Below are positions 26,984 through 42,540 of a stretch of 64,000 nt of DNA, one piece after another; within the stretch, counting starts at the first letter, position 1, and each line of letters starts with the position of its first letter. The stretch is from contig NZ_JABEPQ010000001.1 of NCBI RefSeq assembly GCF_013041615.1, positions 248,001 to 312,000 of the forward strand, given 5' to 3'. A program made the translations under genes and the position numbers. The stretch comes from Knoellia koreensis (GTDB lineage: Bacteria > Actinomycetota > Actinomycetes > Actinomycetales > Dermatophilaceae). Below the pieces are notes generated by a model. The model searched no databases. It saw nothing but the letters and a program-made list of their open reading frames with translations, and was not told the DNA's origin.

Positions 26984-29525
26984 TGTACGCGCCCGTGTCC
27001 TGGCTGCGCGAGCTCACCGACGTGCCCGCCGACGCCACCGGAGCCGACGTCGCGGCGACCCTCGTGCGGGTCGGCCTCGAGGAGGAGGGCTTGCACGGCG
27101 GCGACATCCAGGGGCCGCTCGTGGTCGGTCGTGTCCTCACGGTCGAGCCCGAGCCGCAGAAGAACGGAAAGACGATCAACTGGTGCACGGTCGACGTCGG
27201 CCAGCACGGCCAGATGCTCACCGAGGGCAAGCCGCAGGAGATCGTCTGCGGCGCCCACAACTTCGGACCCGGTGACCTCGTCGTCGTCGTGCTGCCCGGC
27301 GGTGTCCTGCCCGGCGGGTTCGAGATCTCCGCGCGCAAGACCTACGGCCATGTGTCCAACGGCATGATCTGCTCGGCCGCCGAGCTGGGCCTCGGCGAGG
27401 ACCACAGCGGCATCATCGTGCTCGGCGAGCTGCTCGGGCCGGAGGCCGCTGCCGGCCTCAAGCCCGGTGACGACGCGATCGAGCTGCTCGGTCTCGCCGA
27501 CGAGGTCGTCGAGGTCAACGTGACGCCCGACCGCGGCTACTGCTTCTCGATGCGGGGCATCGCCCGCGAGTACGCACTGTCGTCCGGTGCCGCCTACCGC
27601 GACCCGGCCGACCCGGCGGCGCTTCCCGTGGACGCGCCGGGCGAGGGCGGGTATGCCGTGCACCTCACCGACGAGGCGCCCGTCGACGGGCGCGCTGGGT
27701 GCGACCGCTACATCGCGCGGGTGGTCCGTGGCGTCGACACCACGGCGACCAGTCCGCAGTGGATGCAGAAGCGCCTGACCCAGGTGGGGATGCGCCCCAT
27801 CTCGCTGGCCGTCGACGTGACCAACTACGTGATGATGCTGCTGGGCCAGCCGCTGCACGCCTTCGACCTCGACACGCTGTCGGGTTCGGTCGGCACGCGT
27901 CGCGCGCGGGCGGGCGAGAAGCTCACCACCCTCGACGACGTCGAGCGCGCGCTGGACCCCGAGGACCTGCTCATCGTCGACGGCGCCGACACCCCGCTGG
28001 CCATCGCGGGCGTCATGGGTGGCGCCACGTCCGAGGTCGGCGAGAGCACGACGAACGTGCTGATCGAGGCGGCCCACTTCGACCAGGTCTCGGTCGCCCG
28101 GTCCGCCCGCCGGCACCGCCTCAGCACCGAGGCGTCGCGCCGGTTCGAGCGGGGCGTCGACCCCGACGTCACCGCTGCGGCCGCGCAGCTCGCCGTCGAC
28201 CTGCTCGTGGAGCACGGCGGCGGCACGGCCGACCCGGCATACACCGACGTCGATCACCGGCCCGCGCGTCAGCCCTTCGACTTCGACGTCACTCTGCCCA
28301 CGCGGTACGTCGGGCTCGACTACCCGCGCGAGGAGGTGCTGGCGACCCTGCGCGCCATCGGCTGTGAGGTGGGCGAGGGCGAAGGCAACGTGGTCTCGGT
28401 GCTGCCGGCGTCGTGGCGCCCGGACCTGACCGACGGGCCGGAGCTCGTCGAGGAGGTTGCCCGCGTCCGCGGCTACGACCAGATCCCGTCGGTGCTGCCG
28501 CAGCCCAAGTCCGCCGGACGCGGTCTCACCCATGGCCAGCGCATCCGCCGCGTTGTTGCGACGACCCTTGCGCAGCAAGGACTTTCGGAGGTCCTCAGCT
28601 ACCCGTTCGTTGGTGCCGGACTCTTCGACAAGCTCGGCTACGCATCGGACGACCCCCGGCGGGCCGTTGTGACGCTGTCGAACCCGCTCTCCGACGAGGC
28701 GCCCCTGATGCGCACGTCGGTGCTCGACACGTTGCTGGAGACGTTGCGCCGCAACGTCTCTCGTGGACAGCGTGACGTTGCCGTCTTCGAGATGGGGCTA
28801 GTCACCGACGGCACGGGCGGGCCGCGCACCGCGCCCGTCCCGGGGGTCGCCGGCCGCCCCGACGACGCCACCTTCGAGGCGCTGTATGCCGCCGTGCCCC
28901 CGCAACCGAGGCACGTCGCCTACGCGGCGGCGGGTGACGCCGAGCGCGGTGGGCCGTGGGGCCCGGCCCGTCCGGTCGACACGGGAGACGCAGTCGCCTG
29001 GGCGCTGACGGTGGGCCGTGCGGTTGGTCTCGACCTCCAGGTCGCGCCGGCCGAGCGCGCACCTTGGCATCCGGGCCGGTGTGCCGTCATCACCCTCGCC
29101 GACGGCACTGTCGTGGGGTACGCCGGCGAGCTGCACCCGAAGGTCGTTGCAGCGCTGGAGCTGCCCGCCCGGACGGTGGCCGGTGAGCTCGACGTCGACG
29201 TGCTCGTGGCAGCAACGGGCACCCCGGTCGACGCGGTGGCCCTGTCGACCTACCCGGTGGCACACACCGACGTGGCCCTGGTGGTCGACGAGGCCGTGAC
29301 CGCCGCCCAGGTCGAGGAGGCCTTGCGGGCCGGCGCCGGCGACGACCTCGAGAACGTGCTGCTGTTCGACACCTACCGTGGGGACCAGGTGGGGGAGGGC
29401 CGCAAGTCCCTGGCCTACCGGCTGACCTTCCGTGCGAACGACCGCACCCTCACCACCGACGAGGTCTCGGCCCTGCGCGACCGGGCCGTCGCCGAAGCCG
29501 CCAGCCGCACGGGCGCGGTGCAGCG

Positions 29526-29529
<4 letters not shown>
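26983..29529 (+). CDS. pheT: Phenylalanyl-tRNA synthetase beta subunit
   Basis: 848 residues. Domains in order: tRNA-binding OB fold (residues 40-150, VVGRVLTVEPEPQKNGKTIN), B3/B4 editing domain (RYIARVVRGVDTTATSPQWM), B5 domain (about 400-470), catalytic-like core (VEEVARVRGYDQIPSVLPQP) and the C-terminal ferredoxin-like anticodon-binding domain (STYPVAHTDVALVVDE). The editing domain hydrolyses mischarged Tyr-tRNA-Phe in this family. ATG 26983 overlaps the pheS TGA by one base. Confidence 0.96.
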
Positions 29530-31762
<2,233 letters not shown>

Positions 31763-31766
<4 letters not shown>

Positions 31767-32914
31767 GCGTCACGACCCCGCAGGGATTCCGGGCCGCCGG
31801 CGTCAACGCCGGTCTCAAGGCCAGCGGCGCACCTGACGTGGCCCTCGTGGTCAACGACGGGCCCGACCACCACGCTGCCGCGGTGTTCACGAGCAACCGG
31901 GTCGAGGCTGCCCCCGTGACCTGGTCGCGACAGGCAGTCAAGGACGGTCGGGCCGACGCCGTGGTCCTCAACTCTGGTGGCGCGAACGCCTGTACCGGCG
32001 CCCAGGGCTTCGCCGACACCCACGCCACCGCCGAGCACGTCGCCGAGGTGCTCGGCGTCTCGGCCGGCGACGTCGTGGTCTGCTCCACCGGCCTCATCGG
32101 CGAGCTGTTGCCGATGGACAAGCTGCTGTCCGGCGTCGACGCCGCGGCCGCCGCCCTCAGCCAGGACGGCGGAGCGGACGCCGCGGTCGCGATCAAGACC
32201 ACGGACACCGTGCCCAAGGTGGCCGAGGTGACCCGTGACGGGTGGTCCGTGGGCGGTATGGCCAAGGGCGCGGGGATGCTGGCGCCGGCCCTGGCGACGA
32301 TGCTCGTGGTCCTCACGACCGACGCCCTCGTCGACCCCGCGCAGCTCGACGGCGTCCTGCGCGCAGCGACCGCGACGACCTTCGACCGCATCGACTCCGA
32401 CGGCTGCCAGTCGACCAACGACACCGTGGTGCTGATGGCGTCCGGCGCCTCCGGTGTGCAGCCGGAGCTCGCCGACCTCGTGGCCGCCGTCACCGAGGTC
32501 TGCGCGTCACTGGCGCGCCAGCTGATCGGCGACGCCGAGGGCGCCAGCCACGACATCGCCATCGAGGTGGTGGGCGCCGCGAGCGTCCCCGACGCCCTCG
32601 AGGTGGGCCGGGCGGTCGCCCGCAACAACCTCTTCAAGGCAGCCGTCTTCGGCAACGACCCCAACTGGGGGCGCGTGCTCGCGGCGGTCGGCACGACCGC
32701 CGCGGAGTTCGACCCCCACCAGCTCGACGTCGCCATCAACGGCGTCCAGGTCTGCCGCGCAGGTGGCGTCGGTGAGGACCGGTCCCTCGTCGACCTGGCC
32801 CCGCGCGAGGTCCGCGTCGTCATCGACCTGCACGCCGGGCGGCATACCGCGACCATCTGGACCAACGACCTCACCCACGACTACGTCCACGAGAACTCGG
32901 CCTACTCGACATGA
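31763..32914 (+). CDS. argJ: Bifunctional glutamate N-acetyltransferase/ornithine acetyltransferase
   Basis: 383 residues. Recycles the acetyl group from N-acetylornithine to glutamate and in many bacteria also makes N-acetylglutamate. The self-cleavage site is intact: [14 protein letters not shown], with T179 the new N-terminal nucleophile of the beta chain. Other signatures: [22 protein letters not shown] and [13 protein letters not shown]. Its presence implies the cyclic route of arginine synthesis. GTG 31763 overlaps the ACT gene by four bases. Confidence 0.95.
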
Positions 32915-33899
32915 CGCCAGACGCGCCCAGCACGCCCCCGACCGCTTCCACCAACACCGTCCGTGGCCACATCGGCAAGGCCGCGCTGCGGGTCGCGCAG
33001 GGCAAGGCCCAGACCCTCGTCGAGGCGCTGCCCTGGCTCGAGCAGTTCAGGGGTGCCCTCGTCGTCGTCAAGTACGGCGGCAACGCCATGACCGACGACT
33101 CGCTCAAGGCCGCCTTCGCCCAGGACGTCGCCTTCCTGCGGTATGCCGGGCTGCGGCCGGTCGTCGTCCACGGCGGAGGTCCGCAGATCGCGTCGATGCT
33201 CGACCGGCTCGGGCTGGAGAGCGAGTTCCGCGGCGGCCTGCGGGTCACGACGCCCGAGGTGATGGACGTCGTGCGGATGGTGCTCACCGGCCAGGTGGGG
33301 CGCGAGCTCGTCGGGCTGCTCAACCAGCACGGGCCGGTCGCAGTCGGCCTGTCGGGGGAGGACGCCGGGCTCTTCGGCGCGCGGCGACGCGGCACCGTCG
33401 TCGACGGAGAGGATGTCGACCTGGGCCTCGTCGGTGACGTCGTCGCGGTGAATCCCGGTGCAGTGCAAGACATTCTCGACGCCGGACGAATCCCGGTGGT
33501 CTCCACGGTGGCACCTGACCTCGACACCGACGGCCAGGTGCTCAACATCAACGCCGACACCGCCGCGGCCGCCCTCGCGGTCGCGCTGAAGGCGCACAAG
33601 CTCGTCATGCTCACCGATGTCGAGGGGGTGTATGCCGCGTGGCCTGACCGCGACTCGCTGCTCTCATCCCTCACGGTGTCCGGGGCGCGGGACCTGCTCA
33701 CCCGGGTCGACTCGGGCATGATCCCCAAGCTCGAGGCCTGCATCCGCGCGGTCGAGCAGGGCGTGCCGCAGGCGCACGTCGTCGACGGCCGGCAGCCGCA
33801 CTCGATCCTGCTCGAGGTGTTCACCTCCGAGGGCATCGGCACCATGATCCTGCCCGACAGCAACGACGCAGACCGCAACGACACAGACCGAGAGGACGC

Positions 33900-33903
<4 letters not shown>
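32911..33903 (+). CDS. argB: N-acetylglutamate kinase
   Basis: 330 residues, amino-acid kinase fold: [10 protein letters not shown] (ATP-binding Gly loop), [35 protein letters not shown] and [11 protein letters not shown]. Arginine is the usual feedback inhibitor of the cyclic-pathway enzyme; an N-terminal helix of about 35 residues ([20 protein letters not shown]) corresponds to the extension linked to hexamer formation and arginine sensitivity. ATG 32911 overlaps argJ by four bases. Confidence 0.95.
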
Positions 33904-35110
<1,207 letters not shown>

Positions 35111-35114
<4 letters not shown>

Positions 35115-36066
35115 GCGTCCGCCACTTCCTGCGCGACGACGACCTCACCGCCGAGGAGCAGGCGGAGGTGCTGCGGCGTGCGGCAGCGCTCAAGGGTGCG
35201 CCGTTCTCGGATCGCTCGCTCGACGGCCCGCGCATGGTGTCCGTCATCTTCGACAAGCCGACCCTGCGCACCCAGGTGTCGTTCGCGGGCGCCATCACCG
35301 GACTCGGCGGCTACCCGATGATCGTCGACGGCAAGCTCGCCCAGATCGGCACCCGTGAGTCGATCGCCGACACGGCGCGGGTCATCGGGCGCCAGTCCGC
35401 CGCCGTCGTCTGGCGCACGCACGGCCAGGACCGGATCGAGGAGATGGCGGAGTATGCCGGCGTGCCGGTCGTCAACGCCCTCACCGACGACTTCCACCCC
35501 TGCCAGATCCTCGCCGACCTGCTGACGATCACCGAGCACGAGGGCGAGCTGGCCGGCCTCGCCGTCGCCTACGTCGGCGACGGCGCCAACAACATGGCCC
35601 ACTCCTACCTGCTGGGTTGTGCCCTCGCCGGCATGCACATCCGCATCGGCACCCCCGAGACCCACCAGCCCCGCGACGACCTCCGCAGCCGGGCCGAGGA
35701 GATCGCGGCGGAGCAGGGCGGGTCCGTGTCCGTGGTCTTCGACGCGGCGGAGGCCGTCGCGGACGCCGATGTCGTCATCACCGACACCTGGGTCTCGATG
35801 GGCATGGAGGACCAGAAGGGCGAACGGCAAGGAGCGGCAAGCCCGTTCGCGCCGTTCACCGTGACCGAGCAGCTCATGTCTGAGGCGGCCGCCGACGCGA
35901 TCTTCCTGCACTGCCTGCCCGCCTACCGCGGCTTCGAGGTCGAGGCCGCCGTCATCGACGGCCCACAGTCGGTCGTCTGGGATGAGGCCGAGAACCGGCT
36001 GCACGCCCAGAAGGCCCTGCTGTCGTTCCTCCTCGAAGCCTCGGATGCCTCCGCGCCGGACAACGC

Positions 36067-36070
<4 letters not shown>
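35111..36070 (+). CDS. argF: Ornithine carbamoyltransferase
   Basis: 319 residues; makes citrulline from ornithine and carbamoyl phosphate. Carbamoyl-phosphate loop [12 protein letters not shown] (the actinobacterial variant of S-x-R-T-R), [27 protein letters not shown] and the catalytic [11 protein letters not shown] 35111 overlaps the argD stop by four bases, and its stop overlaps argR by four. Confidence 0.95.
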
Positions 36071-38018
<1,948 letters not shown>

Positions 38019-38081
38019 CGGCATACCGAGGGCACCTGGGCAGACCCCGGTTCCTTGCAGGACATCGCGCCGATCGTTCGC

Positions 38082-38087
38082 TAGGTT
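38082..38087 (+). promoter_or_regulatory. Candidate -10 hexamer TAGGTT
   Basis: TAGGTT is seven bases before a GTG at 38095 and about 50 bases before the annotated gene at 38139. A 7-bp hairpin, GTGGGTC (38095-38101) with GACCCAC (38108-38114), lies at the very 5' end of the predicted transcript. Confidence 0.4.
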
Positions 38088-38094
38088 CGGTCTC

Positions 38095-38202
38095 GTGGGT
38101 CACTGTCGACCCACACCGGCGTTCGAAGGGATGACGGAATGGGTGTCAGCGACGACCTCACCACGGCTGCCGGCCACGTGGCCGGACTCCGACGGGCGGT
38201 GA
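38095..38202 (+). CDS. Possible leaderless upstream ORF
   Basis: A 35-codon frame beginning with the GTG seven bases after TAGGTT (starts VGHCRPTPAFEG) and ending inside the first codons of the 96-residue gene, in another frame. Only its position relative to the -10 hexamer argues for it; codon use gives no strong support. It could couple or limit translation of the downstream gene. Low confidence. Confidence 0.2.
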   Translation: MGHCRPTPAFEGMTEWVSATTSPRLPATWPDSDGR

Positions 38203-38429
38203 CCGCGCTCTCCAAGGAGCTCGGCAACACCATCGACATCCAACGGCTGCGCGACGACGTCGTGCGGCTCGCCGACGACGTCGACCTCGTAGCGCGTGCC
38301 GCCGGCGTCGGGTCGCAGGACCGCGCGGGTGGACCGGGCGAGATCGTCTTCATCCCGGACGAGGACTACGACCCGGCGATGTGGGCCGACACCGAGGACG
38401 AGGGCGTCGGACCGGCCAGGGGCAAGTGA
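38139..38429 (+). CDS. Small conserved-type protein before the sdh genes
   Basis: 96 residues, unrecognised. The first 55 residues look helical, possibly coiled (AGHVAGLRRAVTALSKELGN, IDIQRLRDDVVRLADDVDLV); the tail is acidic (PDEDYDPAMWADTEDEG). No signal or membrane span. ATG 38139 has GAAGGGA about eight bases upstream. It ends one base before the start of the succinate dehydrogenase membrane subunit, so it is probably in that operon. Function unknown. Confidence 0.7.
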   Translation: MGVSDDLTTAAGHVAGLRRAVTALSKELGNTIDIQRLRDDVVRLADDVDLVARAAGVGSQDRAGGPGEIVFIPDEDYDPAMWADTEDEGVGPARGK

Positions 38430-38430
38430 C

Positions 38431-39243
38431 GTGGCCACGGACCTGAGCGGGGGCGTCGACGCCCCGGGACGCGCACAGATCCCCGAGCGCACGTTGCGGG
38501 TCGACCGCTGGTGGATCCAGCCGCTCGTCACGTTCATCTGCTTCACGGCGTGGTTGCTGTACGGCCTGATCCGCGCCTCGATGCAGAAGGACTACTTCGT
38601 CGCCGACTACGGCTACCTCACGCCGTTCGCCTCGCCGTGCCTGTCGACGTCGTGCGAACCCGGCTCGACCCACTTCGGCACACCGTTCGGGCAGTGGCCG
38701 CCGCTCATCCCGTTCGCGGTGCTGACGCTTCCGTTCCTGCTGCTGTTCCGGTTGACCTGCTACTACTACCGCAAGGCCTACTACCGCTCGTTCTGGCTGT
38801 CACCGCCGGCGTGCGCGGTGGCCGAGCCGCACAAGAAGTACACCGGCGAGACGCGGTTCCCGCTGGTCATGCAGAACCTCCACCGCTACTTCTTCTACGC
38901 CGCCGTCATCGTCAGCCTCATCAACACCTACGACGTGTTCCACGCGTTCAAGGGCAAGGACGGCGGGTTCGGCATCGGGCTCGGCAGCCTCATCCTGCTG
39001 GCCAACGTGGTCCTGCTGTGGTGCTACACGCTCGGGTGCCACTCGTGCCGCAACCTCATCGGTGGGCGGCTCAACCATTTCTCGCGGCATCCGTTGCGCT
39101 ACAAGGCCTGGGGCTGGGTGAGCAAGCTCAACGCCAAGCACATGCTCTTCGCCTGGGTCACGCTGGGCAGCCTGGTCGTCACCGACGCGTACATCGCCCT
39201 CGTGGCGTCCGGAACCATCTCCGACCTGCGCATCATCAACTGA
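38431..39243 (+). CDS. Succinate dehydrogenase membrane anchor subunit (Sdh1-type)
   Basis: 270 residues with five hydrophobic spans (PLVTFICFTAWLLYGLIRAS, LIPFAVLTLPFLLLFRLT, YFFYAAVIVSLINTYDVFHA, LILLANVVLLWCYTLGC and HMLFAWVTLGSLVVTDAYIA). This is the single large actinobacterial anchor seen in the Sdh1 (Rv0247c-0249c) type, rather than separate SdhC and SdhD. Several histidines and cysteines near the spans could bind haem or lie near the quinone site. It hands electrons from SdhB to menaquinone. GTG 38431 gives MATDLSGG. Confidence 0.8.
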   Translation: MATDLSGGVDAPGRAQIPERTLRVDRWWIQPLVTFICFTAWLLYGLIRASMQKDYFVADYGYLTPFASPCLSTSCEPGSTHFGTPFGQWPPLIPFAVLTLPFLLLFRLTCYYYRKAYYRSFWLSPPACAVAEPHKKYTGETRFPLVMQNLHRYFFYAAVIVSLINTYDVFHAFKGKDGGFGIGLGSLILLANVVLLWCYTLGCHSCRNLIGGRLNHFSRHPLRYKAWGWVSKLNAKHMLFAWVTLGSLVVTDAYIALVASGTISDLRIIN

Positions 39244-39257
39244 GGAGCCCTGAGCCA

Positions 39258-41177
39258 GTGACCGAGTCGACGGAGCCGACCGAGCTCGAGACCCACGACT
39301 TCGACGTCCTCGTCATCGGTGCCGGCGGGGCCGGCCTGCGGGCCGCGATCGAGGCACGCGAGCAGGGCCTGAAGACCGGCGTGATCTGCAAGAGCCTCTT
39401 CGGTAAGGCCCACACCGTCATGGCCGAGGGTGGTATCGCCGCCTCGATGGGCAACGCCAACCCCAAGGACAACTGGGAGGTCCACTTCCGCGACACCATG
39501 CGCGGCGGCAAGTTCCTCAACAACCCGCGGATGGCCGAGCTGCACGCCAAGGAGGCGCCGCAGCGGGTCTGGGAGCTGGAGACCTACGGGGCGCTCTTCG
39601 ACCGCACCGACGAGGGGAAGATCAGCCAGCGCAACTTCGGTGGTCACGAGTACCCCCGCCTCGCGCACGTCGGTGACCGCACCGGCCTCGAGCTGATCAG
39701 GACCCTCCAGCAGAAGGTCGTCAGCCTCCAGCAGGAGGACAAGCGCGAGACCGGCGACTACTTCACCAAGCTCGAGGTCTTCGCCGAGACGACGGTGACC
39801 GACCTGCTCAAGGACGACGCGGGACGCATCGCCGGAGCCCTCGCCTACGACCGCGAGTACGGGAAGTTCCGCGTCTACCGGGCCCCGGCGGTGGTCCTGG
39901 CCACCGGTGGCATCGGCAAGGCCTTCAAGGTCACCAGCAACTCGTGGGAGTACACCGGTGACGGTGCCGCCCTGGCGCTGCGTTCGGGGGCGGCGCTCAT
40001 CAACATGGAGTTCATCCAGTTCCACCCGACCGGCATGGTGTGGCCGCCGTCGGTCAAGGGGATCCTCGTGACCGAGTCGGTGCGCGGTGACGGGGGAGTG
40101 CTGCGCAACTCCGAGGGCAAGCGCTTCATGTTCGACTACGTGCCCGATGTCTTCCGGTCGCAGTACGCCGACACCGAGGAGGAGGCGGACCGCTGGTACA
40201 AGGACCCGGAGAACAACAAGCGGCCGCCGGAGCTGCTGCCCCGTGACGAGGTCGCGCGCGCGATCAACAACGAGGTGAAGGAGGGGCGTGGCTCACCCCA
40301 CGGCGGCGTCTTCCTCGACGTCTCCAGCCGGTTGCCGGCCGACGAGATCATCCGGCGACTGCCGTCGATGCACCACCAGTTCAAGGAGCTCGCCGACGTC
40401 GACATCACCGCTGAGCCGATGGAGGTCGGCCCAACCTGTCACTACGTCATGGGTGGCATCGAGGTCGACCCCGACACGGCCGCGACCAGCGTCCCCGGGC
40501 TCTTCGCCGCGGGCGAGGTGGCCGGTGGCATGCACGGCTCCAACCGACTCGGCGGCAACAGCCTGTCCGACCTCCTCGTCTTCGGTCGCCGCGCGGGCAC
40601 AGGTGCCGTGGAATACGTTGCGGGGCTTGGCAACTCACGTCCGGCCGTCAACGATGGCGACGTCCAGCGCGCGGTCGAGTGGTCCCTCGGCCTCTTCGAG
40701 GAGCGCGAGCACCCGGAGAACCCCTACGACCTGCACCACGCGCTGCAGGACCAGATGAACGACCTCGTGGGCATCATCCGCCGTGAGGCCGAGGTACGCG
40801 AGGCGCTCACCGTCCTGGACGAGCTGGACGAGCGGGCGAAACGTGTCGTGGTGCAAGGAAACCGGCACTTCAACCCCGGGTGGCACCTCGCGATGGACCT
40901 GCGCAACATGCTCCTCGTATGCCGCTGCGTCGCCCTGGCGGCGCTGGAGCGCACCGAGTCCCGCGGTGGGCACACCCGCGAGGACCATCCCGCGATGGAC
41001 CCGCAGTGGCGCAAGGTCAACCTCGTCGAGACGTTGGACGGCGACGGCAGGGTGGAGCTCAAGCGACAGCCCGTGCCGGAGATCCGCCAGGACCTGCTCG
41101 ACCTGTTCGAGCGCAGCGAGCTGGCCAAGTACCTCACCGAGGAAGAGCTCCAACGACGCGCAGGAGACGAGTCATGA
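39258..41177 (+). CDS. sdhA: Succinate dehydrogenase/fumarate reductase flavoprotein subunit
   Basis: 639 residues. FAD motif DVLVIGAGGAGLRAAIEARE; covalent-flavin histidine in FGKAHTVMAEGGIAASMGN; substrate loops MEFIQFHPTGM and VTESVRGDGGVL; GGNSLSDLLVFGRRAG and the capping C-terminal helix region. Oxidises succinate to fumarate on the inner face of the membrane. GTG 39258 follows GAGGAG. It forms an operon with the anchor and SdhB subunits; the SdhB start overlaps its stop by four bases. Confidence 0.94.
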   Translation: MTESTEPTELETHDFDVLVIGAGGAGLRAAIEAREQGLKTGVICKSLFGKAHTVMAEGGIAASMGNANPKDNWEVHFRDTMRGGKFLNNPRMAELHAKEAPQRVWELETYGALFDRTDEGKISQRNFGGHEYPRLAHVGDRTGLELIRTLQQKVVSLQQEDKRETGDYFTKLEVFAETTVTDLLKDDAGRIAGALAYDREYGKFRVYRAPAVVLATGGIGKAFKVTSNSWEYTGDGAALALRSGAALINMEFIQFHPTGMVWPPSVKGILVTESVRGDGGVLRNSEGKRFMFDYVPDVFRSQYADTEEEADRWYKDPENNKRPPELLPRDEVARAINNEVKEGRGSPHGGVFLDVSSRLPADEIIRRLPSMHHQFKELADVDITAEPMEVGPTCHYVMGGIEVDPDTAATSVPGLFAAGEVAGGMHGSNRLGGNSLSDLLVFGRRAGTGAVEYVAGLGNSRPAVNDGDVQRAVEWSLGLFEEREHPENPYDLHHALQDQMNDLVGIIRREAEVREALTVLDELDERAKRVVVQGNRHFNPGWHLAMDLRNMLLVCRCVALAALERTESRGGHTREDHPAMDPQWRKVNLVETLDGDGRVELKRQPVPEIRQDLLDLFERSELAKYLTEEELQRRAGDES

Positions 41178-41926
41178 GCTATCAAGGCAGCTTCCGCGTG
41201 TGGCGCGGTGACGACCAGAGCGGCGGCCTCGTCGACTACCGGGTCGAGGTGAACGAGGGGGAGGTCGTCCTCGACATCATCCACCGCCTCCAGGCCACCC
41301 AGGCGCCGGACCTCGCTGTCCGCTGGAACTGCAAGGCGGGCAAGTGCGGGTCCTGCTCGGCGGAGATCAACGGCAAGCCGAGGCTGCTGTGCATGACGCG
41401 GATGAGCACCTTCACCGAGGACGAGACGATCACGGTGACGCCACTGCGCACGTTCCCGGTCGAGAAGGACCTCGTGACGGACGTCAGCTTCAACTACGAG
41501 AAGTCGCGGGAGATCCCGGCCTTCGCCCCACCCGAGGGGGTTGCGCCCGGCGACTACCGGATGTCGCAGTGGGACGTCGAGCGCAGCCAGGAGTTCCGCA
41601 AGTGCATCGAGTGCTTCCTGTGCCAGGACGTGTGCCACGTTGTGCGCGACCACGAGGACAACAAGCAGCACTTCGCCGGTCCGCGTTTCCTCATGCGCAT
41701 CACCGAGCTCGACATGCACCCGCTCGACGCCGCCGACCGGCGTGAAGCGGCACGCACCGAGCACGGCATCGGCTGGTGCAACATCACCAAGTGCTGCACC
41801 GAGGTCTGTCCCGAGCACATCAAGATCACCGACAACGCGCTGATCCCCCTGAAGGAGCGTGTGGCCGACCGCTACTACGATCCGATCGTGTGGCTGGGCA
41901 ACAAGATCCGTCGTCGTTCCACCTAG
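41174..41926 (+). CDS. sdhB: Succinate dehydrogenase iron-sulfur subunit
   Basis: 250 residues. The N-terminal ferredoxin domain carries the [2Fe-2S] ligands in CKAGKCGSCSAEINGKPRLL and the following cysteine. The C-terminal domain carries CIECFLCQDVC and CNITKCCTEVCP for the [4Fe-4S] and [3Fe-4S] clusters. It connects SdhA to the membrane anchor. ATG 41174 overlaps the sdhA stop by four bases. Its TAG stop is part of the ribosome site (TAGGAGA) of the next gene. Confidence 0.94.
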   Translation: MSYQGSFRVWRGDDQSGGLVDYRVEVNEGEVVLDIIHRLQATQAPDLAVRWNCKAGKCGSCSAEINGKPRLLCMTRMSTFTEDETITVTPLRTFPVEKDLVTDVSFNYEKSREIPAFAPPEGVAPGDYRMSQWDVERSQEFRKCIECFLCQDVCHVVRDHEDNKQHFAGPRFLMRITELDMHPLDAADRREAARTEHGIGWCNITKCCTEVCPEHIKITDNALIPLKERVADRYYDPIVWLGNKIRRRST

Positions 41927-41934
41927 GAGAACGC

Positions 41935-42540
41935 CTGGGGCGTGACTTCTTCGCGGAGGACGTGCTGGACGTCGCCCCTGCACTGTTGGGGGCGACGATC
42001 ACGCGGGGCGGAGTCACGGTGCGGCTCACCGAGGTCGAGGCGTATGCCGGCGAGGTCGACCCGGGGTCACACGCCTTTCGTGGCCCGACCCCGCGGACGA
42101 CGGTGATGTTCGGACCGGCCGGTCACCTGTACGTCTACTTCAGCTATGGCATGCACTGGTGCGCGAACGTCGTGACCGGACCCGATGGTGAGGCGAGCGC
42201 CGTGCTGCTGCGCGCTGGGGAGGTCGTCCGGGGCCACGACGTGGTTGCCTTGCGCCGCAACGGGATTCGTGAGCGTGACTGGGCGCGCGGTCCCGCTCGT
42301 CTGACGAAAACCCTTGCGCTGACAGGGGACTGGACCGGCGCTGACGTGTGCGCGGCGGCCAGCGAGGCCCCGTTCCATGCCCCGACCCGACACGTGGCGG
42401 CCACCAGGATCCGCACAGGCCCGCGCGTGGGGGTGAGCGGTGCCGGCGGCGACGCCACGGCATACCCCTGGCGGTTCTGGCTCGAGGACGAACCCACCGT
42501 GAGCGCCTTCCGCCCGGGGCGCCCCGTCAGCGATCGCTGA
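41935..42540 (+). CDS. DNA-3-methyladenine glycosylase (AAG/MPG type), CTG start
   Basis: About 201 residues; removes alkylated purines from DNA. Signatures: RDFFAEDVLDVAPALLGATI, LTEVEAYAGEVDPGSHAF, GHLYVYFSYGMHWCANVV and GPARLTKTLAL. The conserved N-terminal RDFF lies upstream of any in-frame ATG or GTG. The best start is CTG 41935, placed five bases after AGGAG; the GTG at 41962 would cut the conserved start. CTG starts are rare, so the exact start is uncertain. The 3' end overlaps the convergent kinase gene within a 14-bp palindrome. Confidence 0.85.
   Translation: MGRDFFAEDVLDVAPALLGATITRGGVTVRLTEVEAYAGEVDPGSHAFRGPTPRTTVMFGPAGHLYVYFSYGMHWCANVVTGPDGEASAVLLRAGEVVRGHDVVALRRNGIRERDWARGPARLTKTLALTGDWTGADVCAAASEAPFHAPTRHVAATRIRTGPRVGVSGAGGDATAYPWRFWLEDEPTVSAFRPGRPVSDR
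42527..42540. repeat. 14-bp palindrome encoding both convergent C-termini
   Basis: TCAGCGATCGCTGA is a perfect palindrome. Read forward it supplies the last codons and stop of the glycosylase (SDR-stop); read backward it supplies the identical ending (SDR-stop) of the kinase. The two stop codons are the outer bases. Confidence 0.8.
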
